From: Paralvinella palmiformis
Lineage: Eukaryota; Annelida; Polychaeta; Terebellida; Alvinellidae
Length of the DNA: 64,000 nucleotides
Direction: 5' to 3'
Assembly: GCA_025642065.1 (NCBI GenBank)
Contig: JAODUP010001206.1
Span: forward strand, 118,991-182,990
Shown: one piece after another, positions 13,753 through 25,831 of the stretch
How positions within the stretch are numbered: position 1 is the first letter of the stretch
How the letters are laid out: each line of letters begins with the position of its first letter
The notes under the pieces: generated by a model
What the model saw: only the letters and a program-made list of their open reading frames with translations
The model's database searches: none
What the model was told of the DNA's origin: nothing
Program-made: the position numbers and the translations under genes

Positions 13753-14095
13753 GCATTTAGTTTTAAGTGTTTTCATTGGATACCAATCAGCATAGTCATA
13801 CACTCCTTTCATGATCCGATATGGTTCTACCTTTAATTGGTATTCTGTGTTGTAGTTAAATCCAGTCAAGGTGACAGTGATTGTTGTCTTTTTATCATCA
13901 TGATTGATATATTTATTTTTATCATCATTACCATAAGTTATTTTATATCCATAATATTCTGAGACACCCGAGGGGACATCTATCTGCTCCAGAAATAACT
14001 GAATCGTATCTGAGGATGATGATTTGAGTGATATCTGCTGTCCTTTGTTGCCAGGTTTAACTGGAAATAAAAATGATGCTTATATCAATATTGTT

Positions 14096-14104
14096 GTGTG
14101 TGTT

Positions 14105-14139
<35 letters not shown>
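14096..14139. repeat. (TG)n microsatellite in a phosphatase intron
   Basis: A TG run with two TTTG interruptions just 3' (minus-strand sense) of the EGF-like exon's donor. Confidence 0.9.
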
Positions 14140-14144
<5 letters not shown>

Positions 14145-14213
14145 ATTTCTTACCTATTTCAGTTTGACAATTATTAGTAATCCACCACATCTGACAGCCA
14201 TTAATACAGGATC

Positions 14214-14946
14214 CTGTAACATCAACTGCAGCCAATTTATATAACAAAATGAGGACATGCTGACCTGGGCCATTAAAATGCGCTAAATATCTAGTGAAGC
14301 GTGACCACACCTCGACGAGTAAAGTCGACGAAGCCGATGATATTTTGTATGAAATATTATCATCATCGTACGACTTCAACTCCTTTATTAAAGCATATAC
14401 TTAATGACATTATGATTGATGATTGACCAGTAAATATGCATGCATTCGAGATTTTAGAGAAATTATCAGCAGTTAAGAATATTTTAAAATTAAGAAGCAA
14501 TGTTACTGTATTATACAGCTATATAACAAATTGCTACAACAAAATGTTTATAGTTTATTGAGATCGTACTATATTTATACTACGAGCCATGGTCTCTGAT
14601 CGGTTTCAGCACAAGGCCTTTGATAATGGTGTTCGGGGGTAAAGCCAAATAATGCCCTCATCCCAAAACGCTGAAGGCTTCTCGCTTATGTAAAGTTTTT
14701 TCTGACATTTTATAGGTTTTGAGTCTTTGTGTCATTTTTACAATTTAGTTTTCGCTACATGACACCACTATTAACAAGTAGATAACATCAAATTACTGTC
14801 TGTCGTTCTGTGAGTTTCCCAAATTATAGTTTAAAAAGACGTAACATCTTCATATGACATATGTATCCATGTGTGTATATACTAACACACACACACACTA
14901 ACAACTCCAATGAAACAAACCCAATTCCAACATTCTAAGCCCTACA
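14214..14946. other. stretch upstream of the phosphatase exons, no exon confirmed
   Basis: An open minus-strand frame continues upstream to about 14379, but its residues do not resemble any phosphatase ectodomain and there is no good acceptor other than the one at 14214. 14580-14720 is GC-richer without a recognisable feature. The true 5' end of the phosphatase is not visible. Confidence 0.5.
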
Positions 14947-16726
14947 AATAGACCGATTCAATTACCTCTGGCGCAACCATGCGGCTGAATTTCACACTAC
15001 GGTCTCGGGTTAGAAGTCTAAGAATCACTGCGTTACATTGCGATTTATGCGTGTAATGCCCAATAAATCTCTTACTGATAAGCTGTATATAGGCTTTTTA
15101 CCAACTATATTTGGATTTTATGTATTGTCCATTAAGGCTATGTGATCTCCAGATCATAATTTTGCATTTAATAGGAATGGCATAGACTTCATTCAATAGA
15201 CATATGCCACTAAACTAATTAAGTAACGTTCAGTGCGATTTGCATGACTGTCATGGGCCGGCCTGTCTAGTTCAAACTTATTGTTGTACAACCTTTGCCA
15301 TCTCACATGACGATGTGAATGGATTTAATCAATGATCATATAGGTTACAATTTAAAGGGTGGTTCCTATTACAGTAACATTAGTATTTATGCATGATATC
15401 TCGTATTGAAAGTGAACTGGTTTATTTTCTGAATCGGCCATTCGTGCAATGTTTACTACATGTAAATGTCAAGGGTGGTAATACTCTAACGTAATAAAAA
15501 AAATTATTTAATTCCATTTGTCAATTCCAATTTCACTCAATTCCATTTGGTCAATTCCAACTCAAATTTATCAATTCAATTCCAATTCCAAATTTTTCAA
15601 TTCCAATCCCGGGTTTTTTCAGCCTCTTTTTTGGCCTAATACTTTTTACTTGAGTAGGTACTCCGAGTACCTACTTGGAATACCTACTCCGAATAATTTA
15701 TATTCCAAGTAGGCTTGTTATGGAAGAAATATTTCAGAATAAAAAAATTAAATGGTAAATTAATTTGTGGATTTAATTGATTTGCCCGTTCTAAACATTG
15801 AACGGAGGTAAATTTCTAAATAGCAATATATCTATATAGATTACAGGCATGCTATGTGGTGGTGTCACCGTGGTGTGATGGAGCCCATGATATCCAGACC
15901 ATTTTATCCAGGCCACAGTCAGTGTCAGATCCTGTATTTACTTTCACAACTCTGCTGGGTACTAAACCACTGACATATGGTAAGTTTACAAAAGATCTCA
16001 AATGGTTATTAAAATAGTTAGGTCTGGGGAGAGGCTATAGTATTAACAGTTTTAGGAGAGGAGGGGCAAGTTTTGGCTCCAGATTGGCATTCCCGATGAG
16101 ATGATAAATTAATTAATTCCTAAATACCAATATCTCTAATAGATACACGTATGCTATTCCAATTCAAAATTTCTCAATTCCAATTCAAAATTTAATTCCA
16201 ATTCTTATTCCAATTCCATTTTTGAAATAATCAATTCCGGAATTGAATTGACCCCATAGCTGTCTACGTATATATGATTGGTTCCCGGGTACAAATAAAA
16301 ATAATATTTCCAAAACTCTACATTAAATATTTAAACAATCTTCATTAAAATCAGTTTATATTCAGCTAAAGTTTAATTTTAAAAGCATGTATTTAATCCA
16401 TTGAAACCCATGCTAAAAAATCTCCTACAAGTCAGCATGAATAACTAAGGCTTAGCTGTGTCATTCATCTGGAAAGATCGGTTCGCTTAATCTTTGGGTT
16501 ATATCCTGATAAATAGTGTGTTAAATCCTTTGGAAGGACACAATCGTTCAGCTGAAATTCTAGTCTCAGTCTCCGTGTAATATGAAATAATTTGCTGAAA
16601 GGTTTCCTGTATTTATCGTTAGTGAAAAGTTGCCATTCCCTGTTAACAGTGGGTGCCATAGCTGTTTCTAACCCGAGATCGCGGTTGATAACCGAAGCAA
16701 CGCATTTCGCCTGGATCGGGCAATTA
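14947..16726 (+). mobile_element. inverted-terminal-repeat element, copy A, carrying a nested insert
   Basis: The left end reads AATAGACCGATTCAATTACC. The right end (about 16700-16726) is the imperfect inverse, as seen better in copy B (44521-45309). The two copies align along their length: the CACTACGGTCTCGGGTTAGA block at the left, and the CAATCGTTCAGCTGAAAT and GTCTCAGTCTCCGTGTAATA blocks at the right. Copy A is longer because of an insert at about 15508-16256. A third copy lies inverted at 62712-63846. No transposase frame is seen, so this is probably a non-autonomous DNA transposon. Confidence 0.75.
15508..16256. mobile_element. insert with AATTCC-rich inverted ends, nested in copy A
   Basis: This block is missing from copy B at the matching point. 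Both ends are built of repeated CAATTCCAATTC words, direct at the left (15508-15610) and in the partly inverse sense at the right (16155-16256, ending GGAATTGAATTGACCCC). A palindromic set of GTAGGTACTCCGAGTACCTAC words lies at 15650-15700. There is no coding frame. The class is unknown; a foldback or Helitron-like element is possible. Confidence 0.6.
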
Positions 16727-16924
16727 TTCCAGTTATACAAGGGGAATATTTCCTGGAGTAGATCTCATCCGAAATTTCAACAAATTTTGATTAGTGACAG
16801 CAGTTAGATGTCAGAACACACACCTAATTGCTATTAATATGTGTTTTGATATGTTTGGCAAACAGTTGGTGAAAACGTCATTTAATACTTTCTGTGCAGT
16901 TGACCCAACTAGAAGATTTAGTTA

Positions 16925-17108
16925 ATGTAAATGTTGTGTTTTACGGCTAGTTTCGTGCACAAGGTAGGCTAAATGGGCTGGGTGACATCCAAAGATAATG
17001 AGGAAAAGTGAAAGATGAAACACCCTTTTGATATAGCCCGGCCATGGCTTGAACCCATGTGGTATTGAGCTCTGTGGCCAATCCCTACTGCCATGGAAGT
17101 GGCCAGAA
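16925..17108 (-). mobile_element. tRNA-derived SINE (family 1), diverged copy
   Basis: Same order as the copy at 19168-19357 (head near 17050-17108, body AAGGTAGGCTAAATGGGC near 16960), but with many substitutions; the B box has decayed to GGTTCAAGCC. It sits directly in front of the LINE at 17165. Confidence 0.8.
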
Positions 17109-17164
17109 AGATAGTTAATAAATAATTATCTCTGGTGTTTTTCCAAGATCCACGACACCTCCCC

Positions 17165-18060
17165 ATTAATTTAAAAAAAAAGAGTTTGGGCGGTAATGTT
17201 CAAAACAATTACAGACCTGTTTCAAATATAATTGGTTTATCTATAATAATAGAAATGACAACTGTTTGATGTTCAGTTATTATTATCTGGTTGTCACAGG
17301 GTTTACTTCTTGGTCCTCTAGTTTTCACAACGCATGGTCGTCCCCTTTGGATCATTGTGCAGCATTATGGCATTAAATATCACTTACATGTTGATAATAC
17401 ACAGCTGTATATGTCACTGGATCCTGACAATTAGTTAAATATCTCCTCTGTTTTGAAGAATTTAGACTATTGTTTTGTTGATAATTAAATTGGCTATGGA
17501 TGACTAATAATCTTCTAAGTTTAATTGATGATAAAACAAATAGTATCTTTATGGGATCACCACATTACGTTAAGTCCCGAAAGACACATACAGCACAGAT
17601 TGGTGCATCTTTCATTACCTTTAATGGGTCAGTAAAAAATCTGGAGGTTATTTTTGACTAATGTATTAATCTGTACATGAACATGGCACTTGAGTATGCC
17701 AAGCTACTACTACCATCTTCAGAATACCCGCTGTTTAAAAGGATTCTTGACACAATAAACACTTGTACCTGTAGTCCATACCTTTGTTACATCTCATATT
17801 GACTATTGTAACTCCCTTTTATATGGCATATCTGATTAGAAGATCAATCACATTCAACAAATTCAGAATAGTGCAACTCGCATAGTGAAATAGGGTCATA
17901 TCAGTCCAAATCTTCAAATATTGCATTGGTTTCCTGTTAGGAATCTGTTTCAAAACTTTACTAATAAGTTATAAATCGGCCAATGACGTGGCATCCGAAT
18001 ATCTTTGTTAAATCATGTCCACTAACAATTCAAAATGCAAGTCATCCAATCACTACTGCA
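17165..18060 (+). mobile_element. decayed L2-like LINE reverse transcriptase
   Basis: The plus-strand frames give, in order, a broken GSVLGPLLF-like box (17290-17330), GIKYHLHVDNTQLYMSLDPD (17362-17432; the YADD active site has become HVDN), and HIDYCNSLLYGISD followed by IQNSATRIVK and LHWFPV (17790-17940), the typical thumb and connector of L2/CR1 elements. Stops and shifts interrupt every block, so it is inactive. The end is unclear; the plus frame at 18035-18274 may be its continuation. Confidence 0.85.
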
Positions 18061-18653
18061 GGTAATGGTGTATCGGGTTAATACTTATAGCTATTGTGTT
18101 TATGGTGTTGCAAGTGTCCCGTATATATCACTCCTGTCAGTTATAGTTGATCACAAACTCTTTGGACTCTTGTCATTTGGATTTCCACTGATAAGAGTTA
18201 AAGCTGATTGGTCTCATGCAGGAAAATGGCTAGTTCTTCACAGAATAAAACTCTTACCAGTGAGGAGAATCTGAACTAATTTACTTCGCTCAAGCCTTTA
18301 AATTTAGATTATAATCAGAATAGGTACATTCACCTGAAGACGACATCTGACAATCATCAGTTGGCAAACTGTCCAATGGCAATCGTCGATTAATGTCAAT
18401 ATTTATTACATCAGATCCGCGCCTCAGAAGATATGCCTAGGGCTACAAGATAAATATCCACAGATGACGTCACTTGACAAATATTCAGTTGTTTAAATCC
18501 TTTTGGGATGACTTAAAGTGACAAACAAAACTAACTTCACTAAGAGAAAAATCATAGCACGTCTAGCACGTTTGTTCAGGATCCGAAGGGAGACTTATAG
18601 ATTATATATATATCAGTCTGAGTTATTCAGATATCTAGACACCATCAACAAAC
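18061..18653. other. stretch upstream of the innexin locus
   Basis: Contains the probable 3' remains of the LINE (to about 18300) and otherwise unremarkable sequence. The innexin promoter or 5' exons, if any, would be here, but none can be identified. Confidence 0.4.
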
Positions 18654-20894
18654 ATGGATGCCATTCTGGAATCATTCCAACTTATACTCCGCTTTGGCCA
18701 AAAGAAAAGCGTCGACATTTTCGACAGTCTCAGTTCGAAATACACGTCTCTCTTATTGGTCGGTTGTTCCGGATTAATCGCTCTGATCCAGATCGGAGAC
18801 GAGCCGATCACCTGGTGGTTTCCGGCACATTTGCCACGGCAGCCACGAGAGGTTTGCCAACAGTTACTGTTGGGTGAAGAACACTTACTACTTGCCATTT
18901 GGTGAGCATCTAACGGACAATGATAGCTCTGTATCAAAGCGCCTAATTACTTATTATCAATGGATACCCATAACGTTACTCATCCAAGCTATTCTCTTTC
19001 AGATGCCAGCATTTTGTGGAATTCGCTCAATACCAAATCGGGATCAGACCCTGACCAAATCATGACAGCGGCCAGTCGGTTATGCGAGATTGAACACTGT
19101 CAGCTACGGGATGATAGTATGGATGGTATCGTACAACAATTAATTCGATACTTGGCTGCCGGAGAGATGATGACGATGATTGATGTTTTACGGCCACTTT
19201 TGTGCACAAGGTAGGCTAAATGGGCCGAGCGACCTCCAAAGGTAATGAGGCGAAGTGAAAGACGAAACAACCTTCAGATATGCCCACGCCGGGATTCGAA
19301 CACGGGTGGTAGTGATCTGTGGTCCAACACGCTACCGCTAGACCACGAGGCGCCCCTGCTGCCGGAGAGAGACAGAAAAGCAGTGATACTGGAAATTGTG
19401 GCGTTTGTGGACGTTGCTTTTGTTCTTCAACTGGTAAAATGTAAATAGTAGAATCTATTTTATAAATACGTGAATACTTTTTTTTAGAATTGTTCAGTTC
19501 ACAAATATTATCTCACCTCTATTTTCACGTAGACCCCTGTTTATCCGGCACTAAACAGCGGAACATTGGTATCTGTGTTTTTCATAAAGTAGTAAGTTTT
19601 AGTTGTGTACCGATTTTTTATAAACCCTATGTATCGTGTTACGCATGGCTTTAACAAATTACAACTGCCATTCATACTTAGACACTTACACTTGAACTGC
19701 ATCTTGTATGTATCATTTACATGTTGTTTTCAGCTATCCGTAAGTCTTCCGTCTGGAAATCACTTTCGCTGTGTTTTTACAGTAGAATGATTTTATTGAA
19801 AATTACATTTATCATGACGGCAACATGTCTAACGTATTGGTTTAATGGGGAATTAATCAGAAACCTTCATCAATACCGGAAATCAATATAACACTTTCTC
19901 AACAGTGACTTGGCCTGAGTACTTGCACGACTGATATCAATGTTTACCGTAGATAGCTCATAGATGTTTATCTATAGGCAATAATATTATCATGTTTTCT
20001 CATGATTAGTCTTAGCTTGGTGTCTCCACATACTGTGTCTTAAACATGTTGTAGAATTCTATACAGCTTTATCTCTTATCTCCCATCAACTAACAATATG
20101 CAACATTTTATCCTAGTACTGTAATTACTTTTTTCTAATATATAAATAATCATATTAAAAATATTACTTTATATTCTTAAATTTGTCTTTATGCTCATAT
20201 TGATTAAATTATGCTTTATAATTCCAGATCTGGTAACTATTTGACGATACTGCACTTAACAGTTAAAGTACTCTACATTGTCAATAGTGTTTGTCAGTTA
20301 CTCGCTATCGATCTCTTATTAAACATGAGCGACATCAATTACGGTCTCCAAAAAATCAAAGCCATTGCATCATTTGACAAACTCCGACAATCGCTAGGCG
20401 GCGTTTTCCCTCGCGTCACCATGTGCGACTTCCAGGTTCGTCGTCTTGGTAACGTACAACGCTACACCATCCAGTGTACACTGAAACTGAACCTGCTGTA
20501 CGAGAAGATATATTTGTCACTTTGGTTCTGGTTGATCATACTTCTTCTCTGTAGCCTGCTTGGTTTCCTCCTCTGGTGCATACGCTGTTTCTCCGGCAGC
20601 AATCAAAGAGCCTTCATCCAAGATTTGATGCGGCTAGGCAATTACCTCGAATCATTGCAAACAGATCACGTTATGGCAAGTTTCTTGCATGCATATCTCG
20701 GACGAGATGGAGTGTTCCTATTGCGACTTGTGGAGCACAAAAATAGCCGTCTGACAGCTGGAGAGATAGCCTCTCATCTCTGGGATCTGAGGCTTGAAAA
20801 GAAACGAGAGAACCACAAGCTGCGAGATCTAATATTGCTAAATGATGCCGCACTTGTCATCCCAATCACAAACTCGTCGGTGAATGGTGAATAA
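18654..20894 (+). pseudogene. innexin (gap-junction protein) pseudogene, two exons, SINE-interrupted
   Basis: Exon 1 runs from the ATG at 18654 to 19440 (donor AT|GTAAAT). Exon 2 runs from 20228 (acceptor CCAG|A) to the stop at 20892-20894, in matching phase. Innexins are four-helix membrane proteins that form gap junctions and hemichannels. Family marks: IGDEPITWW (normally PI.CW), ERFANSYCWVKNTYYLPF, ITYYQWIP, SLNTKSGSDPD and ASRLCE in exon 1; GNYLTILHL, FPRVTMCDFQVRRLGN, the TIQC loop, EKIYLSLWFW and YLGRDGVFLLRL in exon 2. Lesions: one extra base near 18831-18838, one missing base near 19011-19018, a SINE at 19168-19357, and loss of the first extracellular-loop cysteine (TGG for TGC). Exon 2 is fully open. 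With its intron kept it is a decayed gene, not a retrocopy. Confidence 0.9.
19168..19357 (-). mobile_element. SINE (family 1) inside innexin exon 1 with perfect 13-base target duplication
   Basis: The duplication GCTGCCGGAGAGA is at 19155-19167 and again at 19358-19370. On the minus strand the element has an A box (TGGTCTAGCGGTAGCG, near 19330-19350), a B box (GTTCGAATCCCGG, near 19290-19302), a body and an ATC-rich tail at the left. Without the insert and one copy of the duplication, the innexin reading frame continues unbroken across the junction. Confidence 0.92.
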
Positions 20895-21608
20895 GCAATA
20901 TAATGCTAATTAGTACCATTTAACCATGTTAACTCATACACTACTTGTCGCTGAATCTTGGTGTGACACAAGACGATTCCAGTACCTCATTTTTATCTTA
21001 AGTGAGCAATCTAAACTCTAATTAATGCACGCTACCAATGTCACCCCATACTATACTTGCTATTATTATCGTGGAGAAGCATAACCGAATCAAAAGCCTT
21101 GCTTTGGTCTCATTAATGCTATCTTTCATCTCTTTTACATTTACAACGTAATCGATTACAAACCGTAAAAACAAGCCATACGAAGCTGATCCCTTCAAAT
21201 TACAGGCCATCTTTGGGCATACAGAGAGAGGCGAAATGCTATTATAGACCACCTGTACTTAATGACCAAACAAGAGTGATAATACGAGTGATTTTTGAGA
21301 GAATGTTTCGCTGTATTTCGTATCATATTGGAGCAGCTACCCACCACTACTATTGAATAAAGATGACATCCAAACTTACCATGGGCCACTTTATAATTGT
21401 TTACACGAACAATAATAGAAGATAGCCTATACTGTCCTTCTAATTTGCTTGATAACATACTTTATTTTGCCATCAACTCAAAAATGCGATGCCTACTCGG
21501 TGCATACGATTTAAATGTATTATTCGATTACAAAAATATATGAATCCATAATCCTATTAGCATCGTTGAAATACAATTACGAAAGATTAATACGATTCAT
21601 TGTCTTCA
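20895..21608. other. spacer between innexin and tetraspanin
   Basis: The two loci converge here. A minus-strand AATAAA (plus TTTATT at 21471-21476) lies about 135 bases past the tetraspanin stop and may be its poly(A) signal. Nothing else is recognised. Confidence 0.5.
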
Positions 21609-22690
21609 CTATCTAATCATCGTATAAGCTGTGTCTTCCGGAGTTGTGGCAGTATCAATCCCTGTTTCTGTGGAACGTTTTCGCAGCTTACTCAGCATAT
21701 ACGAAGCAATAGCGATCCCAATAATCTGGAGAGAGTTATAAATACAAGAAAATAATTATCTTAAACATTCAATCTCTTATTTGTTGCTTTATAATTGGAA
21801 GACGTTTAAAATTACATCAATCTAGATACACTAATGTCAACGTATGTACATCAGCACCTTCTTATTTCAGAAATATTTTGTGTAAAGTGTTCTAATATCC
21901 ATTCAATACTTTTATTCTCACTGGTTGATGGGCTCATAAATTGAAGTTTAACTGAACGACATATAGATTGTTTATCAGAGATAAACCGACAGAGACGTAA
22001 TACTATTTTAGGTGATTGAACTTTTTTTTAATTTGGTGACACAGCGATTTGGAAGGTTTCGTAAGATATTACAAATTTAAGCATGAAGGTTTCTACGATT
22101 TATTAAGCCTCCGATGAATCATCTAAATGTTTTTTTCGAGTTTAGTGCCTTTTCACCAACTGCTACCATTTATACACAATCGCACGCACACATACATACA
22201 CACACAGTTGCCAGTAGAAATACATTAATCAGTATGGAGGATTATTTCCCATTCTGGAAATTGGCCGATTCGTACTATCATTGAAGAGAAGCAAGTCAGC
22301 TGCAGCATTTTAATTAGCTGGTAAATACCCATTTTACAGATCTGTCTAGTATTTGTAATATTTGTAGTAGTAGTAGTAGTAGTAGTAGTAATAGTAATTT
22401 CTATTGTAAATTGTGTTCCTTCAGTAAAAGGTGTTGTTAGTTAGTACAACAGTTGGAAGAACGCGTCTACATTTATAAATACACTGGATTATGATTATAA
22501 TCTATCAGATTATTGGTCGCCTACCTCTGCTATCATAAATACACCACACAAAGACAATACAGTCGAGGCAATGGTCTTGGCTATGGAAGTCAGTCTGGTA
22601 TCACATCCATCCTGAAGAAAGAAAACAAAGTTGAAACTATTATGTTCTGAAATATGAGGTTGCAAATAGACCAGGTCAACATAGTCTATC

Positions 22691-22759
<69 letters not shown>

Positions 22760-25700
22760 TATTGGCCTTGTTTATGACATTATAATACATGTACAATACA
22801 CTTTACATAATCAGCATCCTACCTATCACGTGAAGGTTACAAACAAAGACAATTTACACAATGACAACTCGACCTACCACGTATGGAGTATATATTATAC
22901 TGTCGGTGGTAACATTCTCGTAATAACAGGAATAATCCAGATTCATATCACCCGTCGAGTTACTGTAATCCTCCGGTCCGAAGTAGCCACAGCAATGGAG
23001 CTGAGATTTAAGAAACGGATAATACCTTAGTTCGTGTACAGAATGATAATAAACCTATCCCGATACCACAACAATAAATCACTGTTCACATCCTTGCTCC
23101 CTTTTTTTTAATTTTCTTTCTTCCCCCTCTGGTCGTAACAAATGTCCACCAACCTCAAACCCGGATTTCGAACCCCGTTCGAGGAGATTTATATATCACA
23201 GTTCCATCTGTACTACGGGCTAGTCCCTTTATCCTTGGCAATTTACTGTATATATATGTTTACTGTTTAATTCTCTATTTGTTCTAATATATGTCTGTGT
23301 ACAGTACTTACCTCAATATGTATTCCATTGACGACTGTCGAGTCACTCTTTAACCACAGACTGCCGTAGTCATACTGAGTCTGCAATTAACAAACAAAAA
23401 CATATATTTTACAGGCTTCAAAATAGTACGTAATCATAAGCATAATGCCATAAACATACAAATATACTGAGTGGGTTAAAAGAGTCAGTGAACGTACACA
23501 GTACAACGCCTCTTTGCGGCTACGCCAGCACGACGGTCAGTGCCTATAATGCGGCCAGATTCTATGGTCCCAAACAGCAACCCATTTAACGCAATGCTGA
23601 TTATGTTGCCAATAGCGGCCACGCCTCTAATGCGTATTGTAGCCAACACTTGAAGTCCCAAATGCCAATCGAGGCCCTCAATAACTGCCAATCAGCATAT
23701 AAAATTCACTATCAAAGCACTATCACCTCGTTCTTCAAAAAATAGTTCAATAATGTTACGAATTTGTACACATGTATCAAAATGCGATGTACTTGCATAA
23801 TACTATTGTTATTTTTATTATGTTTCCGTGAATAAAATTTGATTATAACATGTGCTTGGCCTAATGTTTATTCCGGCATGGCTCAAATTCAATAACGAGC
23901 TTCTCAATAAAGCTAAATTTGGGTTGTCTTGTATTGCGGCCAGTCCTCAATTACGACCACAAATCACTGGTCCCAATGGTGACCATAAAATAGGCGTTGT
24001 ACTGTTCATGGATGGGAGATTTAGTCAGTCATTTAGCAAGTAAGTCAGACAGTCAATAAGTTGGTGAATCAGTCAGTCGGCTGGCTTGTGAATGAAACAT
24101 GTATTTTACCGTAGTCAGATAGTAATTAGCATAAGCCCCAGTGATTATAAGATCCAACAGTAAGACAATAACCGTCAGGCTGATATACTGAAATAATAAA
24201 GAAATAATATTTGAACATAAACACAAGAATCTTATGGTCTCTTAGTTTTGCTCTTTTCGTATGATGTTACCTTAAAGGTATTAAACATTGATTGGCCTAT
24301 ATAATAATCCATCGTATTTGATCAAGTATGGTATAGTTTGCATAATAATTCGTATATACATACTAAAATATTAAATAATATCGTTCATATCGTGGTCACT
24401 CGAGCTAAGACAATATGGTTGTTTATTAGTGTTTATAACCTACAATAAAATATCCAACCCAATACAGCAACAAACTATTTTAAAATATCACACTTGAGAG
24501 CTCTTTTAAGACAGGTTCTTATGCTCATAGTTATATTGGCAAGTTTCACTTGAAACAGTTTAAAGTCTCAAACTCTGCTAATACGTACTCAAACGTAAGA
24601 AAATCATTTCAGATAAAGACCTATACTTCTAATAAATATAAAATTTAAGATAAACGTTATAACTAAACTAAACTTTTCCTTTAAGGTAGTTCGTAGGGTA
24701 GTTGTAAATATAATAATTTTATTTATTTATTCACAGATCAAATGACGGATAATCATGAGTTCGATGTTACATGAAAGAGCTTCAATAAATAAATTGTACA
24801 AATGGAAGATCACGAAACAAAATCATTTTAAAACGTTGTGTATTAGGAAATATGTTTTAAAACAAATTTCATACAGTATACGGAGTAATTTTATCATTCT
24901 TAAATAAACATCTGCATATATCTGCACATCAATTTACCGTTTTAATGCACGCCCCATTAAGTTTAACGCCAGTACAGGCTCCGATAAATCCTAGAAAACA
25001 AAGAAATATATTACAGCGTTTGTAGCAGTATATCACGTGATACAATCACGTGATTAAATCAGAATTGAAAGCCCCGTATTTCTAGTGACTTACCTATTAG
25101 ATAAACGGCTATTGCGTTGACAAGAAGAGCAACAGTCACACCCTGAAAATAGATAGTAATCCGTTGTAGACGCTGTATCAGAAACGAACTGCAGTTTATC
25201 GACTAGTAGTAATATATGCGGCTTGTAATGTCAAATGAGTACACGTCAACTAAAATAAAACGCAGTATAGACTTTGTTCTAGGAATACTAATATAACAAA
25301 TGAAGGTCTCATGTTGAAAATTGAATGTCGTAAAATGTTGATGAAAAGAAAAACGAAACGACTTTCTTCTATTGCTGGATGGTTAAGTACTACGTCGTCA
25401 CAAACTGATAACTCATGTGTTAAAATGCTAAGCTTTTTAAGAGGTTGTTTTCTTAATGGTGTTGATCATGTGGGCATTTATTCTGCGTAATTAATCAAAT
25501 CAAATGTTTTTAGAGGTAGTCGTCGACTTACGACCTACACAATTTATGACTGTTCGACTTTACGATGATCATAATATCATTATACAGTATAATATATTTA
25601 ATGTAGATATAACACAGGACGACTTACGACCAGATCAACTTATGATCGTAACCAATCAAGGTCAGGCATGAGTCGACGACTACCTGTATTTTGGACACTT

Positions 25701-25779
25701 GCTCGATTAGCAGAAAACAAAGCATGTAAGTCACAGAAAAATTTAGCAAATAAAAACACATCATAATTCATTAAATAAA

Positions 25780-25831
<52 letters not shown>

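Larger units (their letters stand above)
7972..14213 (-). pseudogene. receptor-type protein tyrosine phosphatase, tandem D1-D2; probably decaying
   Basis: Twenty exons were read, 5' to 3': 14154-14213, 13749-14060, 13500-13582, 13160-13373, 12644-12752, 12260-12497, 12053-12140, 11784-11860, 11612-11651, 11413-11510, 10694-10822, 10435-10586, 10128-10263, 9798-9912, 9558-9654, 9356-9429, 9073-9207, 8678-8809, 8208-8389, 7972-8119 (stop 7972-7974). Domains in order: a half EGF-like piece (GSCINGC), an FN3-like domain, a linker/PKD-like region, a membrane helix (12644-12752), juxtamembrane, D1 and D2. D1 keeps KNRFDNI, YIAAQG, FWKMIW and the P-loop HCGTGVGRTG, but WPD has become WTE. D2 has HCMDGVTRSG, as in pseudophosphatase D2 domains. 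Two lesions are seen: an in-frame TGA at 13551-13553, and exon 9798-9912, which is 115 bases long between two phase-0 neighbours (frameshift near 9820). No signal peptide or earlier 5' exons were found; the TE cluster at 14947 lies upstream. It could be a recent pseudogene or a gene model hit by sequence errors. Confidence 0.8.

Noticed and set aside
18518..18877. 119-codon plus-strand frame
   Set aside because: It overlaps the innexin exon in another frame and has no similarity to anything; the innexin frame carries the family motifs.
19290..19350. tRNA gene on the minus strand with A and B boxes
   Set aside because: It is the head of a SINE: the same head and a shared body recur at five other sites, and target duplications flank two of the copies.
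23485..23691. 68-codon minus-strand frame between tetraspanin exons
   Set aside because: No acceptor or donor in the phase required; GC-rich word repeats (GCGGCCA, CAATGCC) explain the open frame.
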